Assembly: GCA_002105175.1 (NCBI GenBank)
Contig: MCGE01000032.1
Location: forward strand, 124,001 to 188,000
Reading direction: 5' to 3'
Length of the DNA: 64,000 nt
From: Absidia repens
Lineage: Eukaryota; Mucoromycota; Mucoromycetes; Mucorales; Cunninghamellaceae
A program made the translations under genes and the position numbers. The notes under the pieces are model-generated. The model ran no database searches and had not been told where the DNA came from. It saw only the letters and a list, made by a program, of their open reading frames with translations. Of the stretch, positions 32,646-44,476 are shown in pieces (positions within the stretch are counted from its first letter, which is position 1; each line of letters begins with the position of its first letter).

Positions 32646-34463
32646 ACTACCTCTTCCCCCCCCATCCTTCCTTTTTTTACTTGTATACAGTCGAGACTAT
32701 TACGTTGATCGGTAGCTCTCTTTCTCTATCTATCTCTCCACCTTGTGCTATTTTATCACCCTTGTATATACATATATTCCTCTTATTGTTTGTTACATCC
32801 CTTTACTTTATATTGATACAATAAAAATAAAAAACGTTTGTCTTTTTTTTTATTTTCCTTTGGCATTGTCTCTTCTTTTTTTTTTTTTTTTTTTTTTTGG
32901 TGATGGTGGTCGGAGGGGATGGGTTACGTGTATATTGTGTGTGTGTGATGTGGTCTATGATTTAAAAATGATTGCTATAATAGAATAGTCTCCATTTAAA
33001 CACTACCTATAAAGTATGAAAAAAACCACAAATCCCCAACCAACCTTCGGATCTTTATTCTTTGTGACAAAAAAAAAATTCAATTAAACCGAGCAATATG
33101 TCATATTGGCAGTACACGATGTCATATTTTTAGGACATTGGCGGCATTCTTTCACGTGCCAAGGCCAAGGCTTGCCCACATCACGGATAAATAATTATAT
33201 TCCGGGGGTAGGAGTGCCCACTTTTCCTATTCCGCCTGAATTTGTACATGGTGATCCCAAAAAAAGCATCACCATGGGTTGAAGCCCCGTTCAAAGGAGA
33301 AACATCAAGGGCAGCCCAAAATTGGGGTAAAACAAAACCAGGAAAACAAAAAGCCGATCAGGTAATAGCCCAGTTTTACAAAATACTATAAAGATATATA
33401 TATATTATATGGGGGATGAGTTTTGACTGTTTTAGGTTACGCAGACGGTTTGATATTTTCTTTTCTTTCTTTCTTTGGCAAAAAAAAAAAAAAAAAAAAA
33501 GGGCGGTCTTTTTTTTTGACATTGAAGACCCTTGAATTTCCGATCAGGAAAGGACACTATCATGAATATCAACGGATCGGGATTAATAAAAAATCCTCCT
33601 CCTCTCTTAGCTTGAAATGGATGGGCATCATTGCTTCCAATGTTCAATTTCTCCACCCTTCTCAAATGGTAAAAAGCTCCATGAAAACGTAAGATTATTT
33701 TTCTTTTTAGCACATCAGATCGTTTTCTCTACTATTTTAATTTTGCTTGTTTTTCTCTCCCTCCAGATTAACAACCTAGGAACATCACATATTTTTCTAT
33801 TACATAAGCAGAAAAAAACAAAGAGAGATATATATCTTATGTAGAGATAGTGACAGATGGAATGGATAGGATATACTATGATAATGGGGATGGGATCAAC
33901 GATCGATACATCATCCACCACGCTAGCGTCCACGGGTATGAGATTCCCGATAATAAACAATTCCCGTGTGCTAAACCATTCAACCAATCATTTACATCTA
34001 TTATCAATACTATGTCATAGTAGTTATCGTTCAGTTTATTTGGTATCATAATAGAGTAATTAATGTATGTAGTTTAATTAGAGAGAGTCAGTAGGCTATT
34101 CTACGTTGAGTGACAAACTATTCTGCTGTGAAGGAGGGAGTCCGTTAAACTGAACTAATTGAATAGGTCTATGGTGAATCCATTTTCATCATTATAAGAG
34201 AGATACCATTTTATTAATTGCTGAATGATGGCGATTGCGTTTTTTTTTTTAAAAAAAAGGACAGAGTCATCGTATTGCCAATGTTGACAAAGACGAAGGG
34301 GGGGGAAGCCTATTATGCTGCTGTTGTTGAATGGTGAAGACCACTTCCATGAGAAGAGAGCACGTATGTCAATAATGCTGTACGATGTCGCTAATTCTAA
34401 TAAAAAATAAAAAATAACGAGCTTTTCCTTTTTGTACAGATATAAACCAAGAGACGACGGACC
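32646..34463. other. Gene-free stretch before DR copy c
   Basis: AT-rich with long T/A runs. It holds the hairpin at 33247-33276 and repeated ATGTCATAT strings near 33100-33127. Short frames on both strands show no family resemblance. Confidence 0.4.
33247..33276. repeat. Perfect 9-bp inverted repeat
   Basis: CATGGTGAT (33247-33255) pairs with ATCACCATG (33268-33276) across a 12-nt A-rich loop. It is not followed by a T run. Function unknown. Confidence 0.5.
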
Positions 34464-34812
34464 ATTTCAAAACCCGCCCACGTGGATTTATATTGACTCT
34501 CCGTTTTTCTTTCTTTCTTTTTCCCTTCCTTTTTTTCTTCTTTTTTTTTTTTTTCATCATTCAACTTCTTTGAGGTCATGGTTGACTTAGATTAGTGTCA
34601 GGACTAGTTTAGAAGGATCCTCAGCTCAGGGATGACAACATGCATGGGGAAACCCTTTCATTTTAGATCCAGGATTTAGAACTGCCATTAGTTTTGACCT
34701 TTGGAGTCCCTCATTAGCTTAGTTTAGCATTAGTTTTGTCCATCGTTTGTTTCTATATTTGAATAAAAAAATGTGTCCTTTTTTTACTTGCTTCAATAAA
34801 AAATAATGTTCC
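34464..34812 (+). repeat. Dispersed repeat DR, copy c
   Basis: The full element on the plus strand: ATTTCAAAACCCGCCCACGTG, TTTATATTGACTC, pyrimidine tract, GACTAGTTTAGAAG, core CTCAGCTCAGGGATGACAAC, ATGCATGGGGAAACCC, TTAGCTTAGTTTAGCATTAG, ATTTGAATAAAAAAATG and CTTCAATAAAA. It keeps both the E-box end and the AATAAA end. Confidence 0.85.
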
Positions 34813-35880
34813 AATAGTCTCTGTCATGCCTTGTGTGCCATAGATTCTCTGTTTTTTTTTGTTTTTGTTTTTTACCAACACCCACGATTTTGATGAGTGT
34901 TGTGACAACTGTTACAACCCAATAAATAATTTCCGCTCCTCCCTTTAGTCGTTTCCATGTCGTCAAGCTATATATTAGCTCCCATGTTAACAACTTTCCC
35001 TTTTTTGATGAGTGCTGACCATTCTTCAAACCTCACATTAGTATTCCTCATGCTACTGCCATCGAGGTCCCTTGCTACAACGAGTCAATGAGCGTCCTCC
35101 CCTCCCCCTCTGTTTTTAGTTTTTGGTATCTTTCAATAATGCCTTCAATAAAGCATATCGTCTTTATTCGCCATCGGATAGTGAAAAAAAACGTCACTAT
35201 TGGAGTCATTTTATTTTGTGAGTTGTGCTACTAAACTCTCCAATTTTCATTCACAATGACCATTTCTTCCTCCCCTCTCAGGACTGAGGGGGGCATCCAC
35301 TTTAAGATGCAAACTACTATTGTTAGCCTAGTCAATTTAGTTCAGTTATCATACCATGGTTGACAGTTATAAATCTGAATAAAATATGCTTCGGCTTTTT
35401 TTTTTTTATTGTCTGTCATATGTTCAGTTTTTGTCTTGTCGAATTGGGGAGGATATATATACCCTGTATGGGACTCGACAGGCTTCTCAGATCACTTTTC
35501 CTATCAAATAAAATAGCCAATGCCTGTTAGGTCAATTATACAAATTAAATGTTGGATGTGTTTCTGTGCATGTAACCACTACTAGAGAGCTTTTATTTTT
35601 TTTATTTTTTATGCCATTGACTTGATTCGTTTTATCTGTTTTACTCTACTTTTTTTGTGCGCACGTCTCCTGTGACACTCTTCGACTGGTGAATGACAAT
35701 TGGGGGAGGGGGGATTTAGGACTCCAGTCATATGGAGCGCGGTCCTGTCTTCCTCCTACTCCGGATTCGTGCTTCTATCATTCGCACCCTTTCAGCATCG
35801 TCTCCACTAGACTGGACATACATACTGCATAGAGCCAGCTCGTTTTTTCTTTTTCTTCGTATACGGTATAAAATAAAGAC

Positions 35881-35913
<33 letters not shown>

Positions 35914-36521
35914 GAGGCGAGAGGAGGCAAACTGAAGCCAGTTGAGAGCCCCCAAGGACCTGCCTATGAAGGTGCATACATCCCCACCCCGCACAATTCT
36001 TTTTCGGGGAAGTGGGCGTACGCCGTTTGTGATGCATGTCTTCCAAAACGGTGTTGGTAACATGGGAAGGTTTATTTTTGTGCTGAACTGCACTATAGTG
36101 ACTCAAAAAAAAAAAAAAAAAAGAGAGGGAGGTGGGAATTTTGTAGAGATATGAATGTAGTGAGAAGGAGAAAGAATCATTTGATATTCGTTATGATGTG
36201 TCTGTTTTTTTGAAATTGTGTAAAAAAAAAAAAAAAAAAGCCTTGTCGGCTTGCCGCAAATGCAATGATCTTTTGCTTGCGCGACACACACAAAGTGAGC
36301 GGGGATTGAAATGGCAGCGGATCCAGGACTTTAAGCGAGAAAATGCCTGGACATAGGAATTAAGAAATTAAGACGATTCGTCTTTTGTCATGTCGATTTT
36401 TCAAACACCGGCGACGCCAAATGATTTTTAAAACGAGCATTTTTTTTTTCTTTTCGTCTTGTTTCTCTTTTTTATTTTTTCACACAAACCAAAAACCTAT
36501 TCTTATTATTATTCTTTAAAC
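34813..36521. other. Gene-free stretch with outer repeat modules
   Basis: GCTTGTTACAACGA-like and TTCAATAAAGCATATCGTC strings (about 35065-35165) correspond to 60235-60320. The AATAAA module at 35374-35490 corresponds to 20611-20720. Long A runs occur at 35881-35910, 36106-36122 and 36222-36239. No gene seen. The last 100 bp are the pyrimidine-rich leader of TRP5. Confidence 0.45.
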
Positions 36522-39061
36522 ATGTCTGCTGGACTTCGTCAAGCTTTTAAAAGCGCTCACGCTGAAAGTAAGTCTATAATGATGACTTTATGTGTGTGTG
36601 TGTGTTAGGATACCAAGTGGCACCTATGACATTCTTTGTTAGCTGTACTTACCTCTTATTGGTTTTTTTTCTTTCTTTCTCACTAGACCGCCCCGCTTTT
36701 GTCACATTTATTACTGCTGGCTACCCTACGCCTACCCATACTGTTGACATCCTTTTAGCCTTACAACATGGTGGTGCTGATGTGATTGAACTTGGTAAGC
36801 TATTGTTGAGGCAGGGATGACAAGACTGAAAGGGTTTGCATGGAAAGCTCATTTTCAATTTCTTTTCTCTAGGTATTCCCTTCACCGATCCTTTAGCTGA
36901 TGGACCTGTTATTCAATATGCTAATACGGTAAGTAAAGAGAAAGGACCCCATTGGATTTAGTAGTGGTAGTAGTAGTAGTTGCAGAAGAAACGGGTTTGA
37001 AACGGAAGATGTGGAGTATAGAGTTGGGTGACTCATTAGGGTCAACAGGTTGCACAAAAACGAGCAAAAATTTGGACAGCCATACTGACTTTTGAGCACA
37101 ACATCTTTTTCTTTTATCTTAAATAGGAATCCTTGAAATATGGTACTGATATTGCCATGTGTCTTGATATGGTCCGTGAAGCTCGTAGCAAGGGATTGAC
37201 TGTACCTATTGTGTTTATGGGCTACTACAACCCAGTGTTGGCTTATGGTGAAGAAGAACTTGTACGTGATTGTAAGCAAGCTGGTGTCAATGGTTATATC
37301 ATGGTCGACTTGCCTCCTGAAGAATCTCATAGCTTCCGAAGCAAGTGTCTCCAATATGGGTTATCGTTTGTGCCCTTGATTGCGCCTACCACCACCGAAA
37401 AGCGTATGGAATTACTTGCCAAGGTGTCTGACTCGTTCATCTATGTGGTGTCTCGTATGGGTGTGACCGGTGAACAAGCCAGTGTGAATGTGGAATTACC
37501 TAACATGCTTGCCAGGATCAAGAAACATACCGACGTCAATCTGGCGGTTGGCTTTGGTGTCTCGACACGTGAACATTTTACACAAGTGGGGGCTCATGCT
37601 GAAGGTGTTGTGATTGGGTCGCGTATTATCAATGTGATCCGCGATGCACTCAAGGATGCTGTTGAAGGTGACACTAGCAACAGTAAGGCGGTGGCCGAGG
37701 TGGTGGAACGCTATGCGTCGGAAGTCAGTGGTCGCAAGGTAGCCAAGACCGTTGCTCAAGAAACAGGCCCTGTGGTGGAACCTGAAGTGTCGAATGTGGC
37801 TGGTCAAGGTGTGGTGGCGCAAACCGATCCTATCAAGGAATTCTACGAAATGCAAACCCGGTTTGGTAGCTTTGGTGGTGCGTACGTTCCCGAAGCGCTG
37901 GTGGACTGCTTGACCCAACTGGAAAAGGTGTTTATCGATGCCAAGAACGATCCCGCCTTTATTGCCGAATTCGAATCTTACTATGACTATATCTCCCGCC
38001 CCTCTCAACTCCAACTGGCGAACCGTTTGACCGAAGATGCCGGTGGTGCGCGTATCTGGTTGAAGCGTGAAGATTTGAACCATACTGGCTCCCATAAAAT
38101 CAACAATGCCGTCGGTCAGATTTTGTTGGCCAAGCGTCTGGGCAAGAAGCGGATCATTGCCGAAACCGGTGCGGGACAACATGGTGTGGCCACCGCAACG
38201 GTGTGTGCCAAGTTTGGATTGGAATGCGTGGTGTATATGGGTGAAGAAGATTGCCGTCGTCAAGCGCTCAATGTGTTCCGTATGCGTATGTTGGGTGCTA
38301 CTGTGGTGCCTGTTTCTGCTGGATCGCGTACCCTCAAGGATGCCATCAACGAAGCGATGCGTGACTGGGTCACCAACGTGTCCACTACCCATTACCTTGT
38401 TGGTTCTGCCATTGGTCCCCATCCTTTCCCCATGATTGTGCGTGAATTCCAATCGGTGATTGGCAAGGAAACCAAACGTCAAATGCAAGAAAAGATGAAC
38501 AAGTTACCGGACATGGTGGTGGCCTGTGTAGGTGGTGGTTCCAATGCCATTGGTATGTTCTATCCTTTCGTCAATGACCCCACGGTACGTATCCTTGGTG
38601 TAGAAGCCGGTGGTGATGGTGTCGATACTGAAAAACATTCGGCCACCCTCAGCAAGGGCACCCCTGGTGTGCTCCATGGAACCCGCACTTACCTCTTGCA
38701 AGACGAAAAAGGTCAAATCATTGAAACCCACTCTGTGTCTGCTGGTCTTGATTATCCTGGTGTGGGCCCCGAACATGCGTTTATGAAGGACTCCGGTCGT
38801 GCAAACTATCTCGTGGCCGATGATGCCCAGGCCTTGATTGGGTTCCGAAAACTGACACAATTGGAAGGCATCATCCCTGCCTTGGAATCATCCCATGCCA
38901 TCTATTATGCTCACAAGGTCGCTGGTGATTTACCAAAGGACAATGATATCGTCGTCTGCCTGTCGGGTCGTGGTGATAAGGATATGCATACCGTGGTCGA
39001 AGTCTTGCCTAAACTTGGACCCAAGATTGGTTGGGATTTGCGTTTTGAAAAGAACTTGTAG
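36522..39061 (+). CDS. TRP5: Tryptophan synthase, fused alpha-beta
   Basis: Catalyses the last two steps of tryptophan synthesis: indole-3-glycerol phosphate is cleaved by the alpha domain, and indole plus serine is condensed by the PLP-dependent beta domain. Four exons (36522-36567, 36687-36794, 36873-36928, 37127-39061) give 714 aa. Alpha part: [12 protein letters not shown], the catalytic Glu in [20 protein letters not shown], and [12 protein letters not shown] linker around residues 270-300 joins the beta part, [14 protein letters not shown]. The PLP lysine is in [31 protein letters not shown] and the phosphate loop [10 protein letters not shown] follow. The tail ends FEKNL. Complete and uninterrupted; GC is higher than in the flanks. 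The fused form is the usual fungal arrangement. Confidence 0.98.
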
Positions 39062-39402
39062 GTTGAGTGTGTTGGGTTAGTCGTAGTTTAGTCTCTTATT
39101 TTTTTATGTACCATAGTCTTTAGTAGCGGTTGTTTTTCTTTTTTTTTTCTATATATATATATTTATTTTATCAATTTGAAAAATCAAATCAAATAAAAAA
39201 CCACTCATTTTACCTTCATTTTGTCCAACTTCTTTTTTTTTTTTTTTGGGCTTTTCAAGTCTGGCCAGATCATACATAGCAGCGGGATTTAAATAGCACT
39301 GATAAAAAGTCCATGTCAATGCGATATGATCTTTACATTTTTCTTTTTCTTTTATATATGTATATATATCCTATTATCACAGTCCCACAACTCATTTAGG
39401 AG
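39062..39402. other. 3' flank of TRP5
   Basis: Contains TRP5 3' UTR-like sequence with (TA)n and AAATAAAAAA near 39190. No gene seen. Confidence 0.4.
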
Positions 39403-40175
39403 ATGAGCGAACAATTACAAGCAACCAACAAAAAGGAAAATGGAGTATGGATTCTGATCATGCTGCAGATCTCACAATTTACTAATCAAAGGATAAACTC
39501 GCGGCGATATGGTTGACAAAATCTCAGGTGCGTAAGGGGAGGGGGTGTCTGCCATGAAGAAAAACCTGCACACTATGTAAGTATAAACCCCACACTTTTG
39601 TACACATTCCTTCCCAATGCTTTGCTCAAGCTTGTTCTGACCTTTTTATTATGATTTAGTCGGGTTGCCTGTGGCAATTATGTTTGAAAATCATGACAAT
39701 TCACTTACGAGCTATCTATTTTGGATCAAGACCATGGAGCTTATTGGCAACTACAGTTGCACAAGTGAGCATGTGGGTACATATGTGTGCTCAACCGATG
39801 ATGTATCTGACGACTGAAGTAAGAAACCCACTTTTTTTTTTATAAAAATTCATGCAAATTTCATATTCATCAATTACTTCACTTTTTAATTTTTTTTATA
39901 GAATGTCCCCCCCCCCAAAAAACCCCCCAACGATCAAACGGGCGCTTTCATCAGTTCCTGAGCAGTTCACATATCACCTCCACTCCACCGTTACGCAATA
40001 TCCCACGAACGTCCTTGATGTGACGGCATTTGACTGTTGACAGAAACCAAAGCGAAATGACTTTTTCTTTTTCAACGCATCAGCTTGGCAACACCTTGGA
40101 GGCTTGACGACCAAGAAGACCACTGAATACAAAACGGCAAAGGGTGAAATAAACATTTGGGCCAAGAAAACATGA
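39403..40175 (+). CDS. Possible small five-exon gene or decayed gene, unknown product
   Basis: A model with GT-AG introns keeps one frame: 39403-39444, 39492-39527, 39660-39818, 39902-39953, 40044-40175. It encodes about 140 aa: MSEQLQATNKKENG, then DKLAAIWLTKSQ, then a hydrophobic part with LLATTVAQVSMWVHMCAQPM, then PPNDQTGAFI, and the tail QHLGGLTTKKTTEYKTAKGE. The donor GTTCCT of the last intron is weak and exon 4 runs through a C10-A6-C6 homopolymer. Another frame of exon 3 reads GLPVAIMFENHDNS, which resembles a MULE-type transposase block, so a transposase relic is the main alternative. I recognise no family. Confidence 0.28.
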
Positions 40176-41458
40176 CATGATCTATGGAGAGGGAGACGGT
40201 TCACTGAAAAAAAGAAAAGGGTGGGCAAGTTGGATCAAGGACGTCAGCGGGGGGGGTTGAGGGACGAGGAACAACAACAAAGAAAAAACAACAACAACAA
40301 CACCAAACTTCTCATCATCTTGTATACCGTAGCTTTAGTTTTATTATTATTATTTTTAGTGTTGCAACCCTTACCACCCTCTATCTCTCTCCACTGTAGC
40401 TAGGTTCTCTTTAGCATTTTTACTATTACATGTCTTTCATATCAATAAAAATATGTTGTATTATACTTATATCTATGTCTACCTTCCTCTATCTTTTTAT
40501 TAAAGCATGCGCAGTATTTCTACTCGTAGTAATTTATTTTATATTCATCCACTGCCTTGATGAAATTGAACTTAACGACAAGGGCAGGGCGATGACAGCC
40601 AAAATGGCTCTTTTTTTTGGGGGGGGGAATAATTGGGATTTGGGTGTTGCTAGGAGCGGAACGAATACCAGGTGAATTTTTTTTTTTTTTTTCAATGAAG
40701 TTATGTATGTACTTGAAACAATAAGCGTTTTTCATACTTATTACGAGGTTGATCCACCAGAAGGGAGTGAGGGATTGTGCCGAAAGCATTTTATAAATCC
40801 CGATTTTCCGTGGGAAGGAAGGTGCCCAACTGAAGAAAGCCTTGGTCTTTTTATTATGATCCATGACATACTTTTTGGGGGAGGGGGGTTTTTCGGCGGA
40901 TCGCACTTTTAAAAACCAAGTGCGCAATATGATACCAAAAACATTTCAGGGCGAGTGATCGGATCACCTTTGTTACCGACTACCGAATATTTCACATCAC
41001 ACACACCAGATGATCACCTTTCCCCAATAATACATATAAGCTTTTTTTTTTGTTGTTGTTTCGATTTATTAAAGTTGGAATAGGGAAATTCTTTACCCAC
41101 GATTTCCTTATATATGCTCGACAAAAAAAGGAAAACCAAAGAGCTGTTCTCTACATCTCTCATTTTTCATCCCATCGTTTAGTATGCAATGTCTTTCTTA
41201 TTGAAAATTTAGGCTACTAATGATATAAATATATATATAAAGTTGTGCGGTGTTTCGGTGTATTATATACTGATCTGTAAATTATGATACAGATCCTTTT
41301 GTCTTTTTTTTTCTTTTTTTGATTTGGTGCAACAGGGAAATCATTTTCCCCGCTGCCGAGATATATAGGTATATATATGATCTCTTTCTTTTTTACTCGA
41401 GATTTTTTGTTTTGTTTTGTTTTGTTTCGATATTTGTTCATTCATCCTTTTTTTATCA
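40176..41458. other. Gene-free stretch before the drug antiporter
   Basis: AT-rich, with A/G-rich and T runs; TATA-like strings occur near 41225-41240. A minus-strand frame at 40520-40927 has no recognisable content. Nothing else seen. Confidence 0.4.
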
Positions 41459-43952
41459 ATGTCATCTATAGAAAAAGGACAAATGACTGTAAAGGTGATG
41501 GATCAAGCGGACAAGGGCAGTGGTGATACAAAGACTCAGACTAGTCATACTAATACTACTGTTGTTGATGTACGGACGAGTAGTAGTGATTCATCCTCAC
41601 TTCGTACCAAAAAAGACCACTCTCCCGATGATGATGACGATGATGGGCAAGAAAAAAAGACCCCAACAGAAAACCCTGTGGCGGATCGAGAACATTGGTG
41701 GCAGTTCTGGAGAACGGATTTAAAACAAATGGCCATGAAGCCTGTCGATTTTCCACGAAGAACAAAACGCTTGATTTTAATGACTATTGCCTTGGCTACC
41801 TTGATGTAAGCAAAGTCGAAAAAAATATCGATCATTTGAAACGGGATTTCTCTTGTTTAACATATTTCCTTCCTTTAGTGCACCGATCTCTACTACGATT
41901 TATGTAATAAACAGGCACTTTTTTTTTCGACAGCGAAGTTTGATTGATTTTTCTGATCTTTTTATATCATAGATGCCTGCCTTGGTGACCATACAAAATG
42001 CATTTGGGACCAATGATACAACAATGAATGCAACATGTAAAAAAAAAAAAAATTCATAACAAATTATCAAACAACACAAATACTCATTTACTAATATGCG
42101 TCTCTCCTCTCTTTTGGTAGTATCTGCTTTTACCTTTACTATTGCCGTTTGTGTAAGTCAAAACCCTGACAGCAGCTTCATTTGAACCCCCGCGACATTT
42201 TGGACGTTGTCTGATTTCCCCCTCTTTTTTTTTTTTTTTTTTTTTTTTGCTCTTTAGCCTATCTTTTGGTCAGCATTAGGGGATGCTTATGGAAGACGTC
42301 GTGTCTATTTGATATCCTTTTGTATTGCCATTATTGGGGCCATAGGCTGTGCTGTTTCAGTCAACATTGGTATGTTTGTGGCCTTTCGGATTGTCAGCGC
42401 CATGGGCTCTTCATCGGTAAGATCTCCCCTTTTTGTGATCTATATATCCAACATGTTGCTAAAGCATTCTCTTTTCACAATAGGTCATGAGTATGGGTGC
42501 TGGTACGATTGCTGATACATTTCATCCATCAGAACGTGGTATGGCCTTTGCAATGTACGCGACTGGACCTTTACTGGTAGGTCGATTCCCCTCCCCTCAC
42601 TTTCATCAATATGACCAATAGACTCACTATCACACATGCATATTCAATTCTTTTTTTTTTTCAATATCGAATTTACTGATACTACAATAGGGTCCAGCAT
42701 TAGGGTAAGTTGACATACCTCATTCACCCCCTCCTTCCTCATACTATATTGGTTTTGCACCACTCACACACCACTTTTTTTTTTTTTTTTTTTAATATCT
42801 ACCACGACTGATTTTAGGCCTATTATTGGTGGCTACCTCAATATTGGCTTGGGATGGAGAAGCAACCTTGCGTTTGTAGCTATCTATGGTGTCGTGATTT
42901 GGGTATGTATTCTCTGCTTCCTTCCCGAAACGGCACGTCCTCCAGCCACTCTCCCTGGCCAACTGCCTGTCAAACGCAAAATGAGAAATCCCTTCACGGC
43001 ATTGGTTTATTTCAAGTACCTCAATATTAGTTTATCCATCTTGTATTCTGGCTTATCGTAAAGTATCCTTCTATGATTTCCTGCACGTCCCCTTTCCCTC
43101 CCCCACCCCGCCACCATCACCATCACGCAATGCTACATCTTCGAATACTCATTGTCTATTTTTTTTTAAAAAAAAATAACAATAATAATAATAATAGGTT
43201 TTTGTTCTTTTATTTGGTCAATACTACCTACACACGAACATTGACTTTACAATATCATCTCGATACTGGCACGGTGGGATTATGCTACTTACCTTTGGCA
43301 TTTGGGGCAATGATTGGCAATCAATTTGGTGGACGTCTTTCAGATTACATTTACAATAAAAGAGTGGCGGCGGCTGGCGACAATCAAACGTATCCGGAAA
43401 TGCGCATCAGCGGGGTGGTGATTGCCTTATCGGTGTTGTTGGCTTGTTGTGGCTATGTCTCTTATGGATGGTGTGTTGAAAAAAATGTCCATTATGCCTA
43501 TGTATTGGTTTCCATCTTTTTTTGTAAGTACATGTTCTAATTTCTTTTTTTTTTTTTAAAAAAAAGTCTTCTTTCTCATCCTTGTTTTTTTGTTATGATA
43601 GTGGCGATTGGGTTGATGGCACCCACGGTGATTGTAAATGTTTATATGACTGACTCAATGAAAAGTCGTAGTGCTGCTGTCATGGGTAAAAAAAATCAAC
43701 AATGACATATATAGTTTTTTTATTGTCTAACTCAGTTTTGTTTTCTCACATCTAGCCTGTAACACCCTTGTAAGATTCATGTTTGCCGGTATTGGATCGT
43801 TGGTCGCATCTGATTTGGAACGTGCACTTGGCAATGGCATTTTATTCAGTGTGTGTGGTGGCCTTGTCCTCGTTCTTGTTTTGCTGATCTTTTATGTCAA
43901 GGCATACCCTCAAAAATGGTTGGATCAACGCACCAAAAACGATCTTTCTTAA
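41459..43952 (+). CDS. MFS drug:H+ antiporter (DHA1-like)
   Basis: Eleven exons, two of them tiny (41879-41903, 25 nt; 42691-42704, 14 nt), give 526 aa. A hydrophilic acidic N-terminus of about 110 residues precedes twelve membrane segments. TM1 carries IAPISTTIYMPAL. The loop after TM2 has GDAYGRRRVYL (motif A), followed by FRIVSAMGSSSVMSMGAG. The motif C region GPALGPIIGGYLNIGLGWR is split across the microexon. The second half has GNQFGGRLSDY. These are DHA1 hallmarks as in fungal multidrug exporters and Qdr/Tpo proteins. Substrate cannot be told. The acidic Asp-rich N-terminus is likely cytosolic. All phases agree. Confidence 0.92.
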
Positions 43953-44476
43953 ATTTATAGTTGTAGATAATACCCCCTTCCATTTTTTTGGACTTGCACC
44001 ATATCACATAGATAAATCTCTTCTCTTCCCCTTCTCTGTCATGATCATATCACGCTCTGTTTTTTTTAGACAACATTATTTTATATGATACCATTTTAAT
44101 ACATATATTCTTTTTTCTACGAACACATAATAAAAAATTCATTTTTGACACATGATTGCTGTATTACTACGATGCCATTTCTGACTTTATTTTTTTTATT
44201 GGACGATAAAGCATGAAGCAAAAAAAAAAAAAAAGAGGGTGCAGTGAGATAATCGATAAAATAATAAGGGAAGGAGTATAAAAAAAAAGGACTAGGACAG
44301 GATAAGTAAAATGATCCAAAAAGGGAATCACAAAGAAAAAAATAAATAAAAATAAAGAACTCCATATACATAATATATGATATAAAGTAGCAACGCTATA
44401 ATATACTATGCTATACTATGCTATACTATACTATACTACACCAAAACCAAAACCACAACCAAAACCGAAACCACTC
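43953..44476. other. Convergent intergenic region
   Basis: Contains 3' UTR-like sequence of both genes, a CTATA/CTATGCTATACTA short repeat near 44400-44440, and a CCAAAACC repeat at 44440-44475. No gene seen. Confidence 0.45.

Noticed and set aside
36240..36340. GCGGGGATTGAAATGG as a possible tRNA 3' half on the minus strand
   Set aside because: No cloverleaf could be folded.
37496..38488. 330-codon minus-strand frame inside tryptophan synthase
   Set aside because: It is the antisense of the conserved beta domain and reflects codon bias in TRP5, not a gene.
40520..40927. 135-codon minus-strand frame
   Set aside because: Composition is that of AT-rich intergenic DNA, with no domain, and it crosses a T/A homopolymer.
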